Assembly (NCBI GenBank): GCA_958430865.1
Contig: CAUDNR010001491.1
Span: forward strand, 1-64,000
DNA: 64,000 nt
Direction: 5' to 3'
Source: Entrophospora sp. SA101
Taxonomy: Eukaryota > Glomeromycota > Glomeromycetes > Entrophosporales > Entrophosporaceae
Below are positions 29,102 to 39,622 of the stretch, in pieces. The notes under the pieces are model-generated. The model saw nothing but the letters and a program-made list of their open reading frames with translations, was not told the DNA's origin and made no database searches. Within the stretch, counting starts at the first letter, position 1, and every line of letters begins with the position of its first letter. The position numbers and the translations under genes are program-made.

Positions 29102-30178
29102 TTATCGTTTGTTCTTTTTTTTACTAATCAAAATAACCCCTGAAATTAGGACAAAAACAGAAAATATTATTACTATCCCTAAAATCAACTCATTATTATT
29201 TTTGGCTGGTGTTATCCCTTCTTTTTGTTGGTTTAATTTTTGAAGTTCGGAGCGTAATCTCTCTATTTCCTTTTTGTCAATGCCTTGCGTTTTGGCTTCG
29301 ACCAATTTCTTAGCAATTTCTTCCCTTTTTGCTTCGTTATTATTTTCGCTTACTGACGAAAAAGCAGAAAGGTTATTATTATCACTTGATTTTTGGAAAT
29401 CCTTATCTAAATGACAATCGGAACAATCATGGTGACAAGCCTTCAATTCAAATTCTTTACGTATCCCGCTTGGTACTTCATTTTGGGTGGCAATTTGCTC
29501 GGCGGTTAAATTTTCAAATTTTCCACCCCACGCGACTTGTTTGGCATCTTTACTTCTAATTACTTCTCTCAATCTCTCGTCATAAGAAAGACCTTCCCAA
29601 TATTTCTGGGCTTGGGCTCGTATTTCTTTTAGTCTTGGTTTTCCTACTTCCTTGCCTCATTTACAACCTCATTTCTCCAAACATAATTTACCTTGACCAG
29701 GCGGAACTAATTTGATAAACCGACTTTGCCCTCTTTCCTCTTTTAACCATTCAGAATTTTTTATACCATCTTCTTCAAATCATTCAATGAGTTTTTTAAC
29801 CCTTTTTATACATTTTTCACACTTGGTTCAGCCTTGACCCAACTTATTCTTTCAGTCTTGATATTCCTTTTCTGCAATATCTTGGGAACATTTTTTCGAA
29901 CAAATAAACTTGACATCGTTGCTTATTCGCTCACAATTATAACTTACTCCACCATTACAATGAGGATAAGCAGGTTGTCCGCTCTGTGGGAATTTTATAT
30001 TAGCCACTGATTTACCACACCCTTTACAACTAGACTTACTTTTATAACAATCTCAGCAGTAGATTTTTCCATCTTTATCGCGAATGGGATAACTAGTAGT
30101 ATACTCATCTCTAAAACGATTTCAGTCTTGTTCTGCATTTTGTTGGCATTTAGCACATTTAATTATTTGGTTTGACAT
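29102..30178 (-). CDS. multi-zinc-ribbon tail-anchored protein inserted in the S10 operon
   Basis: 358 residues with UGA-Trp codons. Residues 8-130 hold CAKC, CWDC, CKGC, CSKKC and CEKC; residues 160-180 another CxxxxxxxC (KLCLEKWGCKW); 245-260 HHDCSDCH. Residues 285-320: coiled coil. Residues 328-348: membrane helix (LILGIVIIFSVFVLISGVIL), then KKKNKR. Lies between rplD and rplW. Same architecture as 25593-26582, so the family is multicopy within one operon. Function unknown. Confidence 0.75.
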
Positions 30179-30270
30179 AGTTTTATTAATATTATTTTTT
30201 TGCAGGTTCTCCTACTTAATTCATTTTAAATGTTTTTTTGAAAGCAGAGAATATCGCGATAAAAACAAAT

Positions 30271-30813
30271 TTACAAAATTTCAGCATTTACTTTTGAACA
30301 AAAAGAACTAATTTGCTCTATTGAAAATAAAACTTCACAGCGTCTGTCGACATTATTGCTATCTTTTTTTAGGTTATCTAAATATTTAAAATAATTCCCG
30401 CTTTTCTCTACAATTTCTTTGTATTTTCCTCAACTTAAATATGAATAAGAATGATTTTCTTTATGGTTACACACTGCTATAAAGGAATCATCTTTGTCAT
30501 ACTTAGAACTTTTAACCAGCAACTTATTCAATCATTTTCTAGCCATTTTGAAAGCGAGATTATATTCTTCATTCATCTCTCCATTTGGAGTTATCTCGCG
30601 CAAGTCTGGATTGTTAGAAAATCAGAAGGATTGCCTTGAATTGTCTACGTGCATTTTTTTAAATACAATAAGTGTTTTACTCAATCCACTGTACTCTTCC
30701 TACTCTTTTTCTTCCAATTTTTTTACTCTTCTGTCTAGGCGCCTTTGAGCCAAAACTACTATTATTCCACTCAAAGTTCCTGATATTGTTCCTGATATTA
30801 TTTGGTCTAACAT
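30271..30813 (-). CDS. membrane-anchored hypothetical protein with in-frame TAG
   Basis: 181 codons from ATG 30813 to TAA 30271 with a single in-frame TAG at 30700-30702. Residues 1-22 are a membrane helix (IISGTISGTLSGIIVVLAQR). After the TAG the frame stays open for 143 codons with natural composition and UGA-Trp (SFWFSNNP, ARKWLNKLL). Either a recent nonsense mutation or readthrough. Starts 13 bases after rplD, so part of the ribosomal transcript. Confidence 0.5.
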
Positions 30814-30826
30814 GTATTTGTAATTT

Positions 30827-31465
30827 TTAACTTAATCTTTTTTCTATTTCCGAAAAAGCTGACTGAGTAAAAATGAGATAACCGGGAGTTAATACTTGCG
30901 AGGTGTTAACTGACTTGCTATCACTAATATTTACATAAGGTAAGTTGCGAAACGAACAGATTATTTTGGCTTTGTTTTCTTCATTATCAGCTAAAACAAT
31001 GAGAGTTTTAGCTTCTTTGGTTGGTAAAACATCGAGCAATTTTTTGGCTTCTTTGGTTTTATAGTTTTCTAATGCCAGTTTATCAACAATTACTATTTCT
31101 TTATTTCTCATTTTTTCGCCCAAAAGCGATTGAAGGACTTTTTTTTTCAATTTTTTATTAATGTCTAGCGAATAATTTTCCTCGCTAGTTGGTCCAAAAA
31201 CTACCCCACCGCCACGAAATTGCGGATTACGAATCGAACCAGAACGGGCTCGTCCAGTTCCTTTTTGTCGTCATGGTTTAACTCCACCACCTGACACTTC
31301 ACCTTTCCTTTTGGTTTTTTTTGTTCCTTGCCGTTGATTAGCCAAATAATAACGATTAGCGAGGGAAATATTTCAGCGCGAAAGAGGAATTTCTCATACG
31401 TCCGAATTAAGCGAAAAATTATTCACCACTTCACCTTTATTATTAATGACAGCTACTTTTTCCAT
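30827..31465 (-). CDS. rplD: 50S ribosomal protein L4
   Basis: 212 residues. Conserved 'ANQRQGTKKTKRKGEVSGGG' and KPWRQKGTGRARSGS, FGPTSEENYSLDIN; C-terminal GYLIFTQSAFSEIEKRL. UGA-Trp at the KPW position. L4 binds 23S rRNA and in some bacteria represses its own operon. rplC and rpsJ, normally upstream, are missing; an M50-like remnant and tRNA-Ser lie there instead. Confidence 0.93.
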
Positions 31466-31522
31466 ATATTATTTATTTTAAATTATTTTCTTATTTGCTA
31501 AATTTTTCTGGCACAATCTAAT

Positions 31523-32029
31523 TTAACCTCGGCGAAATAGCAAGGAAAATATTCTTCTTACATCACAGTTAGGATTTAAAAGAGGAGAAAACAGAAAATT
31601 ATAAATGATAGTTAAAGTATTGTATTCCTTAACTAGGCGGAAAAATTTCTTTCAAAACTTATTTTCTATCTTGCTTTCGGGTCACCAGGCCAATAAGGCT
31701 AATAATAAATTCATTATCAATCCAGCCGAAGCTGAAATTAAATCTTTTTTTTAATTATTTATATAACTTCCATACCGAGTATAACCAAAGATAAGAGGTA
31801 TCTTACCAAGTTTAAATTTATATATTAAATTAAAAGAGAACCGCGAAGAACCACCAAAACCAAGCATTATATACTCAACCTTGTGGGAAAAGCAATTCCT
31901 TGCTATTGTATGTCCTAATTCATGGGGCAAAGTACAAAATAAGGTAATAAAAATTAAATGGCAAAGAGCAATACCTATTTTTTTACTGGTAGCATAACAT
32001 AAATTCCAACAGTAGTGAAAAAAATTCAT
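31523..32029 (-). pseudogene. M50-family (site-2-protease-like) membrane metallopeptidase, nonsense-interrupted
   Basis: 169 codons with one in-frame TAA at 31751-31753. Before it: membrane helix with the zinc motif 'FCTLPHELGHTIARNCFSH' (HExxH-type HELGH) and a Gly-rich strand. After it: ISASAGLIMNLLLALLAWWP, the second conserved helix of M50 proteases (GpxxN region), then a tail. The stop lies beside a run of eight A, so a small indel or base change is the likely cause. Intact relatives cleave membrane proteins. Located between tRNA-Ser and rplD. Confidence 0.6.
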
Positions 32030-32040
32030 AATTTTATGGA

Positions 32041-32124
32041 GGAGGCGAAGGGATTCGAACCCTTGAATACTTACGTATTAATAGTTTTCAAGACTATCTC
32101 CTTAAGCCGCTCGGACACACCTCC
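32041..32124 (-). tRNA. tRNA-Ser (anticodon UGA)
   Basis: Acceptor GGAGGTG pairs with CGCCTCC; anticodon stem-loop ATAGT-CTTGAAA-ACTAT gives UGA; long variable arm (ATACGTAAGTAT) as in class II tRNAs; T arm AAGGG-TTCGAAT-CCCTT. CCA is not encoded. Confidence 0.95.
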
Positions 32125-32217
32125 ACTTTAATAATTTTTACTTTTTTTCTGAAAACAAAGAACTAAAATATTAAAATAATAAATTGTATAATATATAATA
32201 AATAAAGAAATAAAATT

Positions 32218-32589
32218 ATGGACTACAAAAAATTATTAGAAAAGTTAAAAGAATACAAGGGAGATGGCTCGGACTATCTTCACACTACCTATGAATTAGG
32301 AAATAGTATGAACGGGGAAATTTATGAAGAAGAAGATATTTATCGCATTTATTCGCCCCCAACTAAAAAAACAAGCCCGCGAAATTATTTTTTTTGGGAA
32401 TAGTGAGGACGGTGGTTTTTGTGAGGTCGGCAGCAAAGATTTTGATAAGCATTGAAACTACAAAAAAGGAAATGGGGACCAACCGGATGAGTTTAAAATA
32501 GAAATTAACCCGAAAAAGGATAGAGAGGAAGCGGAAAAACGACACAAAGACAGAGAACAAGCAGAAAAGGATAGAAGCAAGAATGACGG

Positions 32590-32626
<37 letters not shown>

Positions 32627-33180
32627 AACCTACTATCCCTAACTCAAATGAACCCGAAAAGTGTGCTAATTGTGGAAAAAATATGATTTGGAAGGAAAAC
32701 GAATATAATCGCACGACTTATCTCCTAACAGGCAAAAATGGAGAGAAAGTAAAATTTTGTTCGTCAAACTGTATGTTGAAGAGTATGTCTAAACTGCCTA
32801 ACAAAAAAAACAACTCAAGCCAGGAAAATAATGACCAATCAAACGAACCCGATAAAAAAGATAATGCTGACAAGGAAATTGAAGCGGAAATTGCCAATTC
32901 CCAAAACGAATTACAAAATATAAAAAAGCAAATCGCTAATACAGACAGTCCCGCCAAAAAGAATGAATTAGAAAAAGAAATTAATGGCCTGGAAAATCAC
33001 ATAAAGGATTTAAAGAAGAAACGAAACCAAAAAAACTTCACAAAAACAACAGCCTCACCACAAGGAGGTCATGAAAAAGTTATTCTGATTGGAGTGGGCA
33101 TTTTCTCAGCAGTAATTTTAGCCACAATTTTGATAATTAGAAAAAAAAGAAAAACAATTTTTAAGCGGCAAAAACAATAA
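32218..33180 (+). CDS. zinc-ribbon tail-anchored protein with two frame breaks, one at an AG tract
   Basis: ATG at 32218. The first frame stops at 32401. A second frame (QAREIIFFGNSEDGGF) carries on from the C5/A7 stretch near 32355 up to an AG tract at 32592-32624. A third continues KPTIPNSNEPEKCANC to the stop at 33178. The C-terminal part has CANC/CSSNC zinc ribbon, coiled coil, a membrane helix (VILIGVGIFSAVILATILII) and basic tail. One AG unit fewer would join the second and third frames. Related in layout and wording (KKDREEAEKR) to 58575-59420. Either decayed or phase variable. Confidence 0.55.
32592..32624. repeat. AG dinucleotide tract (33 bases) inside coding sequence
   Basis: About 16 AG units within the gene 32218-33180, separating two reading frames. 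Length is in the range where slipped-strand changes are frequent. Confidence 0.8.
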
Positions 33181-33188
33181 TTATTAAA

Positions 33189-33731
33189 ATGCCTTATATC
33201 GGCAAAATGATATTTACGAAAAAAATAAAAAGTTTGGGGGAACTGGAAAAATTGAGTAAACTTTTAATTCCGTTTCTTCAACCTAATGTTTATTTAGTTT
33301 TACAAGGCGAATTGGGGGTCGGCAAAACCACCTTGACCCAATTGCTAGCCAAAAATCTGGAAATTAAAGAAAAAGTAACCTCGCCCACTTTTACTATTTG
33401 TCAAAGATATCAGATAAAAGATAATTATTATTTAAATCATTTCGACTTTTTTCGTCTCAATACTAATGACAATTTAGAAATTTTTCAAGAACAAGCAATT
33501 GACAATTTAAACATTATTGAATGACCCGAAAAAAACTCCCAATTTTGGCAAGATAAAAAATATATTCACTTAAAAATAACTAAGCAAAGTTCAGGAGTAA
33601 GGGTAATAACTTTCAACACTCCTTTTTTGACAAAAAGTTCGTTAAAAGCAGACATACTACTTTTCCTAAAATTATTTTCCGTTTTTTCAAATAAAATCAA
33701 AATCCAAGCAGTCTTTAAAATACTTTCTTAA
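33189..33731 (+). CDS. tsaE: tRNA threonylcarbamoyladenosine biosynthesis ATPase TsaE
   Basis: 180 codons with UGA-Trp at 33522. Walker A LQGELGVGKTTLTQLLAKNL, then TSPTFTICQRY and LNHFDFFRL, with NIIEWPEKN: the standard TsaE order. TsaE helps TsaB/TsaD make t6A37 on ANN-reading tRNAs. The C-terminal 35 residues after VRVITF are not typical and overlap the 3' end of the convergent IS transposase, so the original tail was probably replaced by an insertion. A start at 33207 (MIFTKK) is possible. Confidence 0.85.
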
Positions 33732-34934
33732 ATCCTGCTGATTAAGTATATTTATAATTTTACTAACTGCCGACCTTAATTCTTCCTCTGTTCTTGGTCT
33801 CTGTTTTCGAACATATTGCTTAATCACATTAAAAACTTCCTCTACTGGATTTAAATAAGGATTAGAAGCCACGATATATCTAGGTTCGATATTCTTTTTA
33901 GTTAATAATTCTTTAACCTTGATGGATTTATGAAAAGCAATATTATCCAATAAAAGATAATGTTTCCCCTCATTAGAAAGTTCAACCCTAGCAAGGAAAT
34001 TAGCAAAAACCTCAGCATTTACAGCATCTTTAATCAATTCTCAATGAATAACACCTCCTTTTTCTACATTTCTAATCAATAAAATTAGGGAATAATTAAC
34101 TCCATAACTGGGTTTGAAGTCAACAATTTTCTCTCCTTTCAAACCTCAACCTCTTTTAAGAGCTAGATTTAAAGGATGACCGCTTTCATCAGTGGCTAAA
34201 ATCTGCCTAGGAGGCAATTTATTTGCCCTTTCCATAAACTCAATAACTTCAGGCAAATTATATTTCTGTTTTGGGTGGCGATAAGGAATTACTTGGTAAG
34301 AATACTTAATCCTTTTCAATGTCAGATGAATAGTAGATTTACTTATTCTTAAACCTGTTTTTTGAAAAATATAATCTGATATTTCTATTAATGTTTTTGC
34401 TTTTCTAGTTTGAATAGAATGAATTAAATGATAAAGATGTATTCTACCAAATAGTCTTTTCCTCCCTGCCTTTTGGAGTGGTTTAGTAATCTTTGCTCTT
34501 CTGTATCGTAAGGTTCTATCAGTTTTTTTCTCTAATTTAGCAATTATTTTTCAAGGCACTCCTTCTCGTTTTATTCCTTCTATGAACTCAACATAGTCTC
34601 GATGTTTATATTTAATTGGTCTTTTAGCAAACTTGTCTAGTTTTTCAACTTCTTCCTCTAAACTTTCTTCCAATCAATCTATTTCCTCCTCCTTAAATTC
34701 TTCAATAAGATTAGTAAGGTCTTGTTCGAATGATTGGTAAAGTTTATATTTACCGCTTTTGTCTAGAGTAAGTATTAGTTTTCCGGGTAAGTTAGGGATA
34801 TAACCTACTCGATAATTGCTGATGAACCAATCTGTTTTTTCGGTTTCTATATCAAGGAAAGTATATCGCCAAAATTGTTTATTTTTGCTTTTCTCTGTCT
34901 TGACAATTTTAGCAATATATTCCACTATATTCAA
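33672..34934 (-). CDS. IS630-family transposase (second type)
   Basis: 420 residues in one frame with UGA-Trp. Middle: helix-turn-helix and 'RAKITKPLQKAGRKRLF'; catalytic core: first Asp ILATDESGHPLN, second Asp LLLDNIAFHKS, Glu in NPYLNPVEEVFNVI. N-terminal 100 residues (TFLDIETEKTDWFISNYRVG) are an extra domain not seen in the transposase at 15076-16107. Only about 25% alike by eye, so a different subgroup. It overlaps the end of tsaE. Confidence 0.8.
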
Positions 34935-34949
34935 TCTAAAACTTAAAAA

Positions 34950-35222
34950 TTACAGAACTTTACTGAAACTTTTAGCAGTTTCTTTTTTATATTCCCTCAT
35001 GTATTGTTTTGCTAATTCAGCATGTAAATGACCTTCAAGTAGATAGTTTATTCTTTTCTTTTTGTCAGGTTTCATTTCTCCTACTTTTAAATTCTTTATC
35101 ACATTAAATAAAGCAATTTTCTTCTCATTAGGTTTTTTATTACTTTCTAAAATCTTCTCTATCTTTTCAATAGTTTGAAGACTTAACTTCTTTTCTTTTT
35201 CGTTATTAACTCTCTTATTCAT
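34950..35222 (-). CDS. small helical protein upstream of the transposase
   Basis: 90 residues, highly charged and helical (KKLSLQTIEKIEKILESNKK), no Cys and no membrane segment. Fifteen bases before the transposase start on the same strand, so possibly an accessory gene of the element. Function unknown. Confidence 0.5.
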   Translation of the reverse strand: MNKRVNNEKEKKLSLQTIEKIEKILESNKKPNEKKIALFNVIKNLKVGEMKPDKKKRINYLLEGHLHAELAKQYMREYKKETAKSFSKVL

Positions 35223-35294
35223 AATATTGATTTATTATATAGTAATTTTACTTTTGTTCTCATTTTTATAAAATATATATATAGTTTTAATATC

Positions 35295-38200
35295 ATGTCA
35301 GTAAAAGGATGAAACTGCCCTCACTGTAATAAAATAATCGAAGAAGGAAGGGATTTTACTTGGGAGCAAAAGTGTTTTTGTGCTGGAGAAAATTGTATGA
35401 ATTGTGGTAAACCACATATCAAAGGTAATGTTTATTGCTCTTGTGGCGGAAATACTTATACTATTCATTCTCCAGATTGTTTAAGCAGGAACGAGCAAGA
35501 AAAAGAACAAAAAGCCCTTAAACCATTAGTCGATAAACATTTAGAAGTTTGTGATAGAGCCATTAAGTGCGATTATTGCCAGCAAAAATTTAAGTATGGT
35601 GAAGAGTGTAGTAAGACATCAAAAGGCAATAATTATCACCCAAGTTGTTGAGAAGAATTAAAAAATAAGAATAATAATGATACAGAGAGAGAGAGAGAGA
35701 GAGAGAGAGCAAAAATAAACTCTCGCAACACGGTCACTCTCGGGAAGTCAAATATCCCACCACAAGGATTTTTTAAATTAGATTTACAATTTTTCGCTGA
35801 TGGAGAGGATGACCCAAAGACAACTACTCAGAAAAAAAGGAGAAGTTTGGACTTGACTGAGGAAAATTGGCACGGAGAAATTGCCGAATTAAAAACACAA
35901 ATTAGTAATTTAGAGGAAAAAACAGCCGAGTTAGAAACAACAATTAAGACATTAGAAGCAGAAAAACAGGAATTAAGAATAACCGCACATGTAGCCGGCG
36001 AATATGGGACATTGTTAAGTAATGCAAATTTAGAATACCAAACCAAAATTGAAGAATTAAAAGCAGAAAATGAACAGTTAAAATCCGAGCAAGCCAGTTT
36101 AACTAGCAAACAAGACCAAAAAAATAGTAAATTACTAGAAAAAGAGCAAAAATTAATTGCCCGGTTAGAAGATGAAATTAGTCAGTTGCGGAATGGGAAT
36201 GAAGAAAAAAGTAAAGAATTAACCAAATTAAAAAGAGCAATGGCGGTGGCGGAGAGAAAAGCCCGCGAGGAAAGAGAAAATTTTTTCACCGAGCAAACCA
36301 AAAAAGCAGCGGAGCAAGCAAAAATTAAGCGAGAGCAAGAAGCCGAAGAAATTACCAGACTCAGAAAGGAATTAGAAAAATCAGAAATAGTTTTTAAGGA
36401 GATAGCGAACAAAAATAATGCTGAAATAGTAAGTTGGCGACACAAAAGCGAAGAACAAGAAGAAAAATTAGAAAAATTAACAGAAAAATATAACAAGTTA
36501 GTTCCTGACATTCACGAATTAGCCAAAAAAAACTGAAAACAAGCCGCGGAAATCGAAAAATTAAAAAGCGAGACAGTCATAACTCTTTCGGACACCGAAA
36601 CCGATAATGAGAACAATACTGTTAGTTGTGTTAAAAAATATGACAAAGCAGCCGTTAAAATTTTAAAAGATAGTTATGAAACCGTTAAAAGAAGAAACGC
36701 CGAGTTAGAGAGAGAAATAGCCAGTTCCCGCCGCAGTTCGCTGAGTTTTGACCGTCGATACTCGTTTAACCGCCAGAGTAGTATTAATAGTATTTCTTCC
36801 AGCGGAGAAAAAGAGAATTTGGGTGATTGGTGAAAAGGTAAGGACCCCGCGGCCAGCCCTACTGATAGTTATTTTTCAGACACAGCAAAACTCCAATCCC
36901 CAACTGGCTACGAAGACAATAAGAATAAGAATAAGAATAAGAATAAGAATAAGAATAAGAATAAGAATAAGAATAAGAATAAGACAATTGTGGTAAAAGC
37001 ACCAATCCCGCCAACCAGAAGAGATACTAACACTAGTGAAAGTTCCACCAGTTTATATCCTAACGATAAAAATGGTAATGGTAGTGAAGATGAAAGATTC
37101 CCTAGTTCGCCGTCGTTGATTGAAGAATATGATAATAGATTAAAAGCCAAAGATGAGGCGTTAAAAGACCTAGCACTCGAAAACTTTAATGAAAGAATGC
37201 TAAGTGGTAGACTAACCGAAATAAAAAAAGAACTTTCAAAACAACTAGCCGAAAGAGAGGAAGAAATCAAAAAATTAAAAGCAGAATTAGCCGCCCAGCG
37301 ACTTCCCGAAATTAACTTGGAAACAATTAGCGAAGAAGAAGGAGCTGACCGCCACCTACCAAAAGAAAACAACCCTACTACTCGGAGACGGGCTAATTCC
37401 ATAAAATCCTCCTCCTCTTCCTCCTCCTCCCCTCCTTTCCTTAGTTTTTCAAAACTTAAAACAGTACTTTCAGTTTCTCTTTCTAAAACGGGTAGCCAGG
37501 CTTCGAATGCTTCTACTAACTGACCCGGAAAGGAGGAAATGGAAAGAAACCTAGAATTACTTCTCGAAGAGGTTGAAAAATTAAAAAGCAACCGGCCGGT
37601 TTTTTCGGAGGGAGACTCGGAGGGAAACCAAGAATTAAAAATGGTGGAACAAGAAAAGGAAATCAGTGAATTAAAAAGCAAAATAGATGAATTAGAATTA
37701 ACAATTCAAGGTAAAGAAACTGAAATAACGAGAGTTAAGACGGAAATCTACGCAGAAACAAAAGAGGTTCAAATAACAAAAGAAGCGTTAGAGGAAGTTC
37801 AATTATCACTAGCCATCCTCCAAGAAAAATATGATGAATTGGAACAAGAAAAGAGAGATTATGAAGCAAATGCGGACAATTTAAATAAAAGTTTAAAGGA
37901 AGAAAGTGAACGGGCAAATGAACTTTCAGAAAGAAAAGAATATTTAGAAAATAAAGTGGAGAAACAGAATAGAGAAATTTATTCTTTGGAGAACAGTTTA
38001 TCAGCACGAGAGAAGGATTTAACAGCAGCAAAAGAGGAAATCAAGCAGGTCAAGAAGAAGATGGAGGAAGAACTTAAAATACAAGGAATGGGTCTCCAAG
38101 AGGGATTTGAAAGAAAGTTGGACGAACAAAAAGAAAAAACCCAAGTCCTGGAAACCAAAGTCCAAGTCGCCCACCAAGCCAAAAAGCAACTCGAGCAGGA

Positions 38201-39365
38201 ACTGGCCGAAACCAAAACGGAACTGGAACAACAAAAAGAGAAAACCGAACAAGCGGAAAAGAAATCCCTTATTAGCGAAAAAGAGAAAAAGAGTTGAGAA
38301 AAAAGTAGCGAACTCAATCAAAAACTAGTTAAAGAAAAAGAGTTAGCAATTATTAAACTTAATGAGAAAATAGCCGAAAACCAAGAAAATATTGCTGAGT
38401 TAAAAACGAAGTTAAGTAGTCGCCCAACTGCTGAAGAATTGGCCGAAGTTAAGAATAATTATCAGAGCCTACTTGATGACAATGAAAAGAAAAATGAGAG
38501 CATAAAGGAATTAGCGGAAGAATTAAAACAAAAAAAAGATGAATTGAGGGAACAAACCAAAAATCTTCGTCAATTAGAAAGAAAATTGCAGGCTACTAAT
38601 AATAATTCCTTAGCCGACCAAGCAACTATAAAAAAACTAAATAAGCAAGTTGAGGAATTAAAAGAAGAATACAAATCAGTATCTTCTGAATTAACAAACA
38701 CTAAGAATGCTTTATCAGAAGAACAACAAGAAAATTATTCGTTGCAAAATGAACTTTGGCAAAGCAAAGAGGAATTACGAAAGATTGCTGAATGAGAAAA
38801 ATTATTTCAAAACATTCAAAAAGGATATGACCAAATATTAACCGAGAACCAAAAAGACAAGAAAACTAAATTAGAAAATATAACCAAGAAAAGTCTGGCC
38901 GAAAAAGAAGCATTAACTACTGAAAAAAATGATTTAATGGTAGAGAATGCTCGACTTAATTTTGATTTGAACGCCGCTAATAGTGAAATTAATGATGCCA
39001 AATCTTATCTCAATAATATTTCCGACCTAACATCAATTAATTTAGAACCTTACAAAAACGCTTATCGTGATTTACCAAACGCTCAAACTACAATAAACAA
39101 CGCCCAAACTCACTTAGGGGTTATTGATTTAAATAATTTGCCAGATATGGGCGGGAAAAATCTCACGCAATTAGTTAATTATGCTCGTTCAAATTGTCAT
39201 GTTCCTACTCACACTGATTATAACCAAAGGCACAATGAAAGCCAAGAATATCAAAGAATAAACACTAAACTAAATGGTAAAATTTCTGATTCCGAACTAG
39301 ATATTACACTTCTCAAATTAAATGTCCTCATTTTCATAAATACTTTCCATCTCATCCACTCCTAA
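35295..39365 (+). CDS. giant zinc-finger coiled-coil protein, 3' end disrupted by an IS
   Basis: About 1340 codons in one frame from ATG 35295 with at least six UGA-Trp. Residues 5-125: CPHC, CFC, CMNCG, CSCGG, CDYC...C zinc ribbons. Residues about 130-140: an ER dipeptide run coded by (AG)13, in frame here. Then FFKLDLQFFADGEDD and about 1000 residues of coiled coil broken by a Ser/Asn-rich linker (residues 470-720) with an NK run from (AATAAG)11 and an S8 run. C-terminal globular part (LTQLVNYARSNC). At 39302 the frame enters an IS630 end and stops at 39365. Across the IS, with one TA kept, the frame would end in a short Lys-rich tail. Cytoskeletal or surface-tether role is a guess. Confidence 0.7.
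35684..35709. repeat. (AG)13 tract inside coding sequence
   Basis: Twenty-six bases of AG in the giant coiled-coil gene; frames on both sides agree here, i.e. the ON configuration. Confidence 0.8.
36918..36983. repeat. (AATAAG)11 hexanucleotide tract
   Basis: Eleven perfect AATAAG units encoding Asn-Lys repeats. Unit changes keep frame, so it varies linker length rather than switching expression. Confidence 0.8.
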
Positions 39366-39547
39366 CAACAACTCCCTGNNNNNNNNNNNNNNNNNNNNNN
39401 NNNNNNNNNNNNNNNNNNNNNNNNNNNNNNNNNNNNNNNNNNNNNNNNNNNNNNNNNNNNNNNNNNNNNNNNNNAAAATTTTTTTAGTTCCTTACTCTTT
39501 GGCATATTCACTTTTTAAAAATTGGACATTTAATGTGAGAAATGTAA
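39304..39547 (-). mobile_element. IS630-family element, interior lost in the assembly gap
   Basis: Left end 39304-39327 starts TTACACTTCTCAAATTAAAT, right end 39524-39547 reads inverted TTACATTTCTCACATTAAAT; both are flanked by TA (39302-39303 and 39548-39549). From the right end a minus-strand ATG at 39505 opens MPKSKELKKF into the gap; at the left end a minus-strand frame (GVDEMESIYENEDI) closes with TAA inside the repeat. So a transposase of about 1 kb is hidden by the 96 Ns. Confidence 0.75.
39379..39474. other. assembly gap (96 N)
   Basis: Run of 96 Ns inside an IS630-type element, i.e. a multicopy sequence that did not assemble. True length is unknown. Confidence 0.99.
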
Positions 39548-39622
39548 TACCAAAAAACCCAAGAAAAGGAAAACTAAATAAAAAACGCTTAGTAACTAAA
39601 TATTTTTAAAATTAATTAATCC

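Noticed and set aside
33672..35290. Tried to define terminal repeats for the second IS630-like element.
   Set aside because: Only TAAAATTA is shared between the candidate ends; boundaries are left open.
36748..36996. Open frame with a long Ile-Arg repeat (IRIRIR).
   Set aside because: It is the other frame of the AATAAG tract; the real gene reads Asn-Lys repeats in a frame continuous over 1300 codons.
36913..37681. 257-codon minus-strand ORF.
   Set aside because: Low-complexity antisense of the coiled-coil gene; composition is the mirror of the plus-strand repeats.
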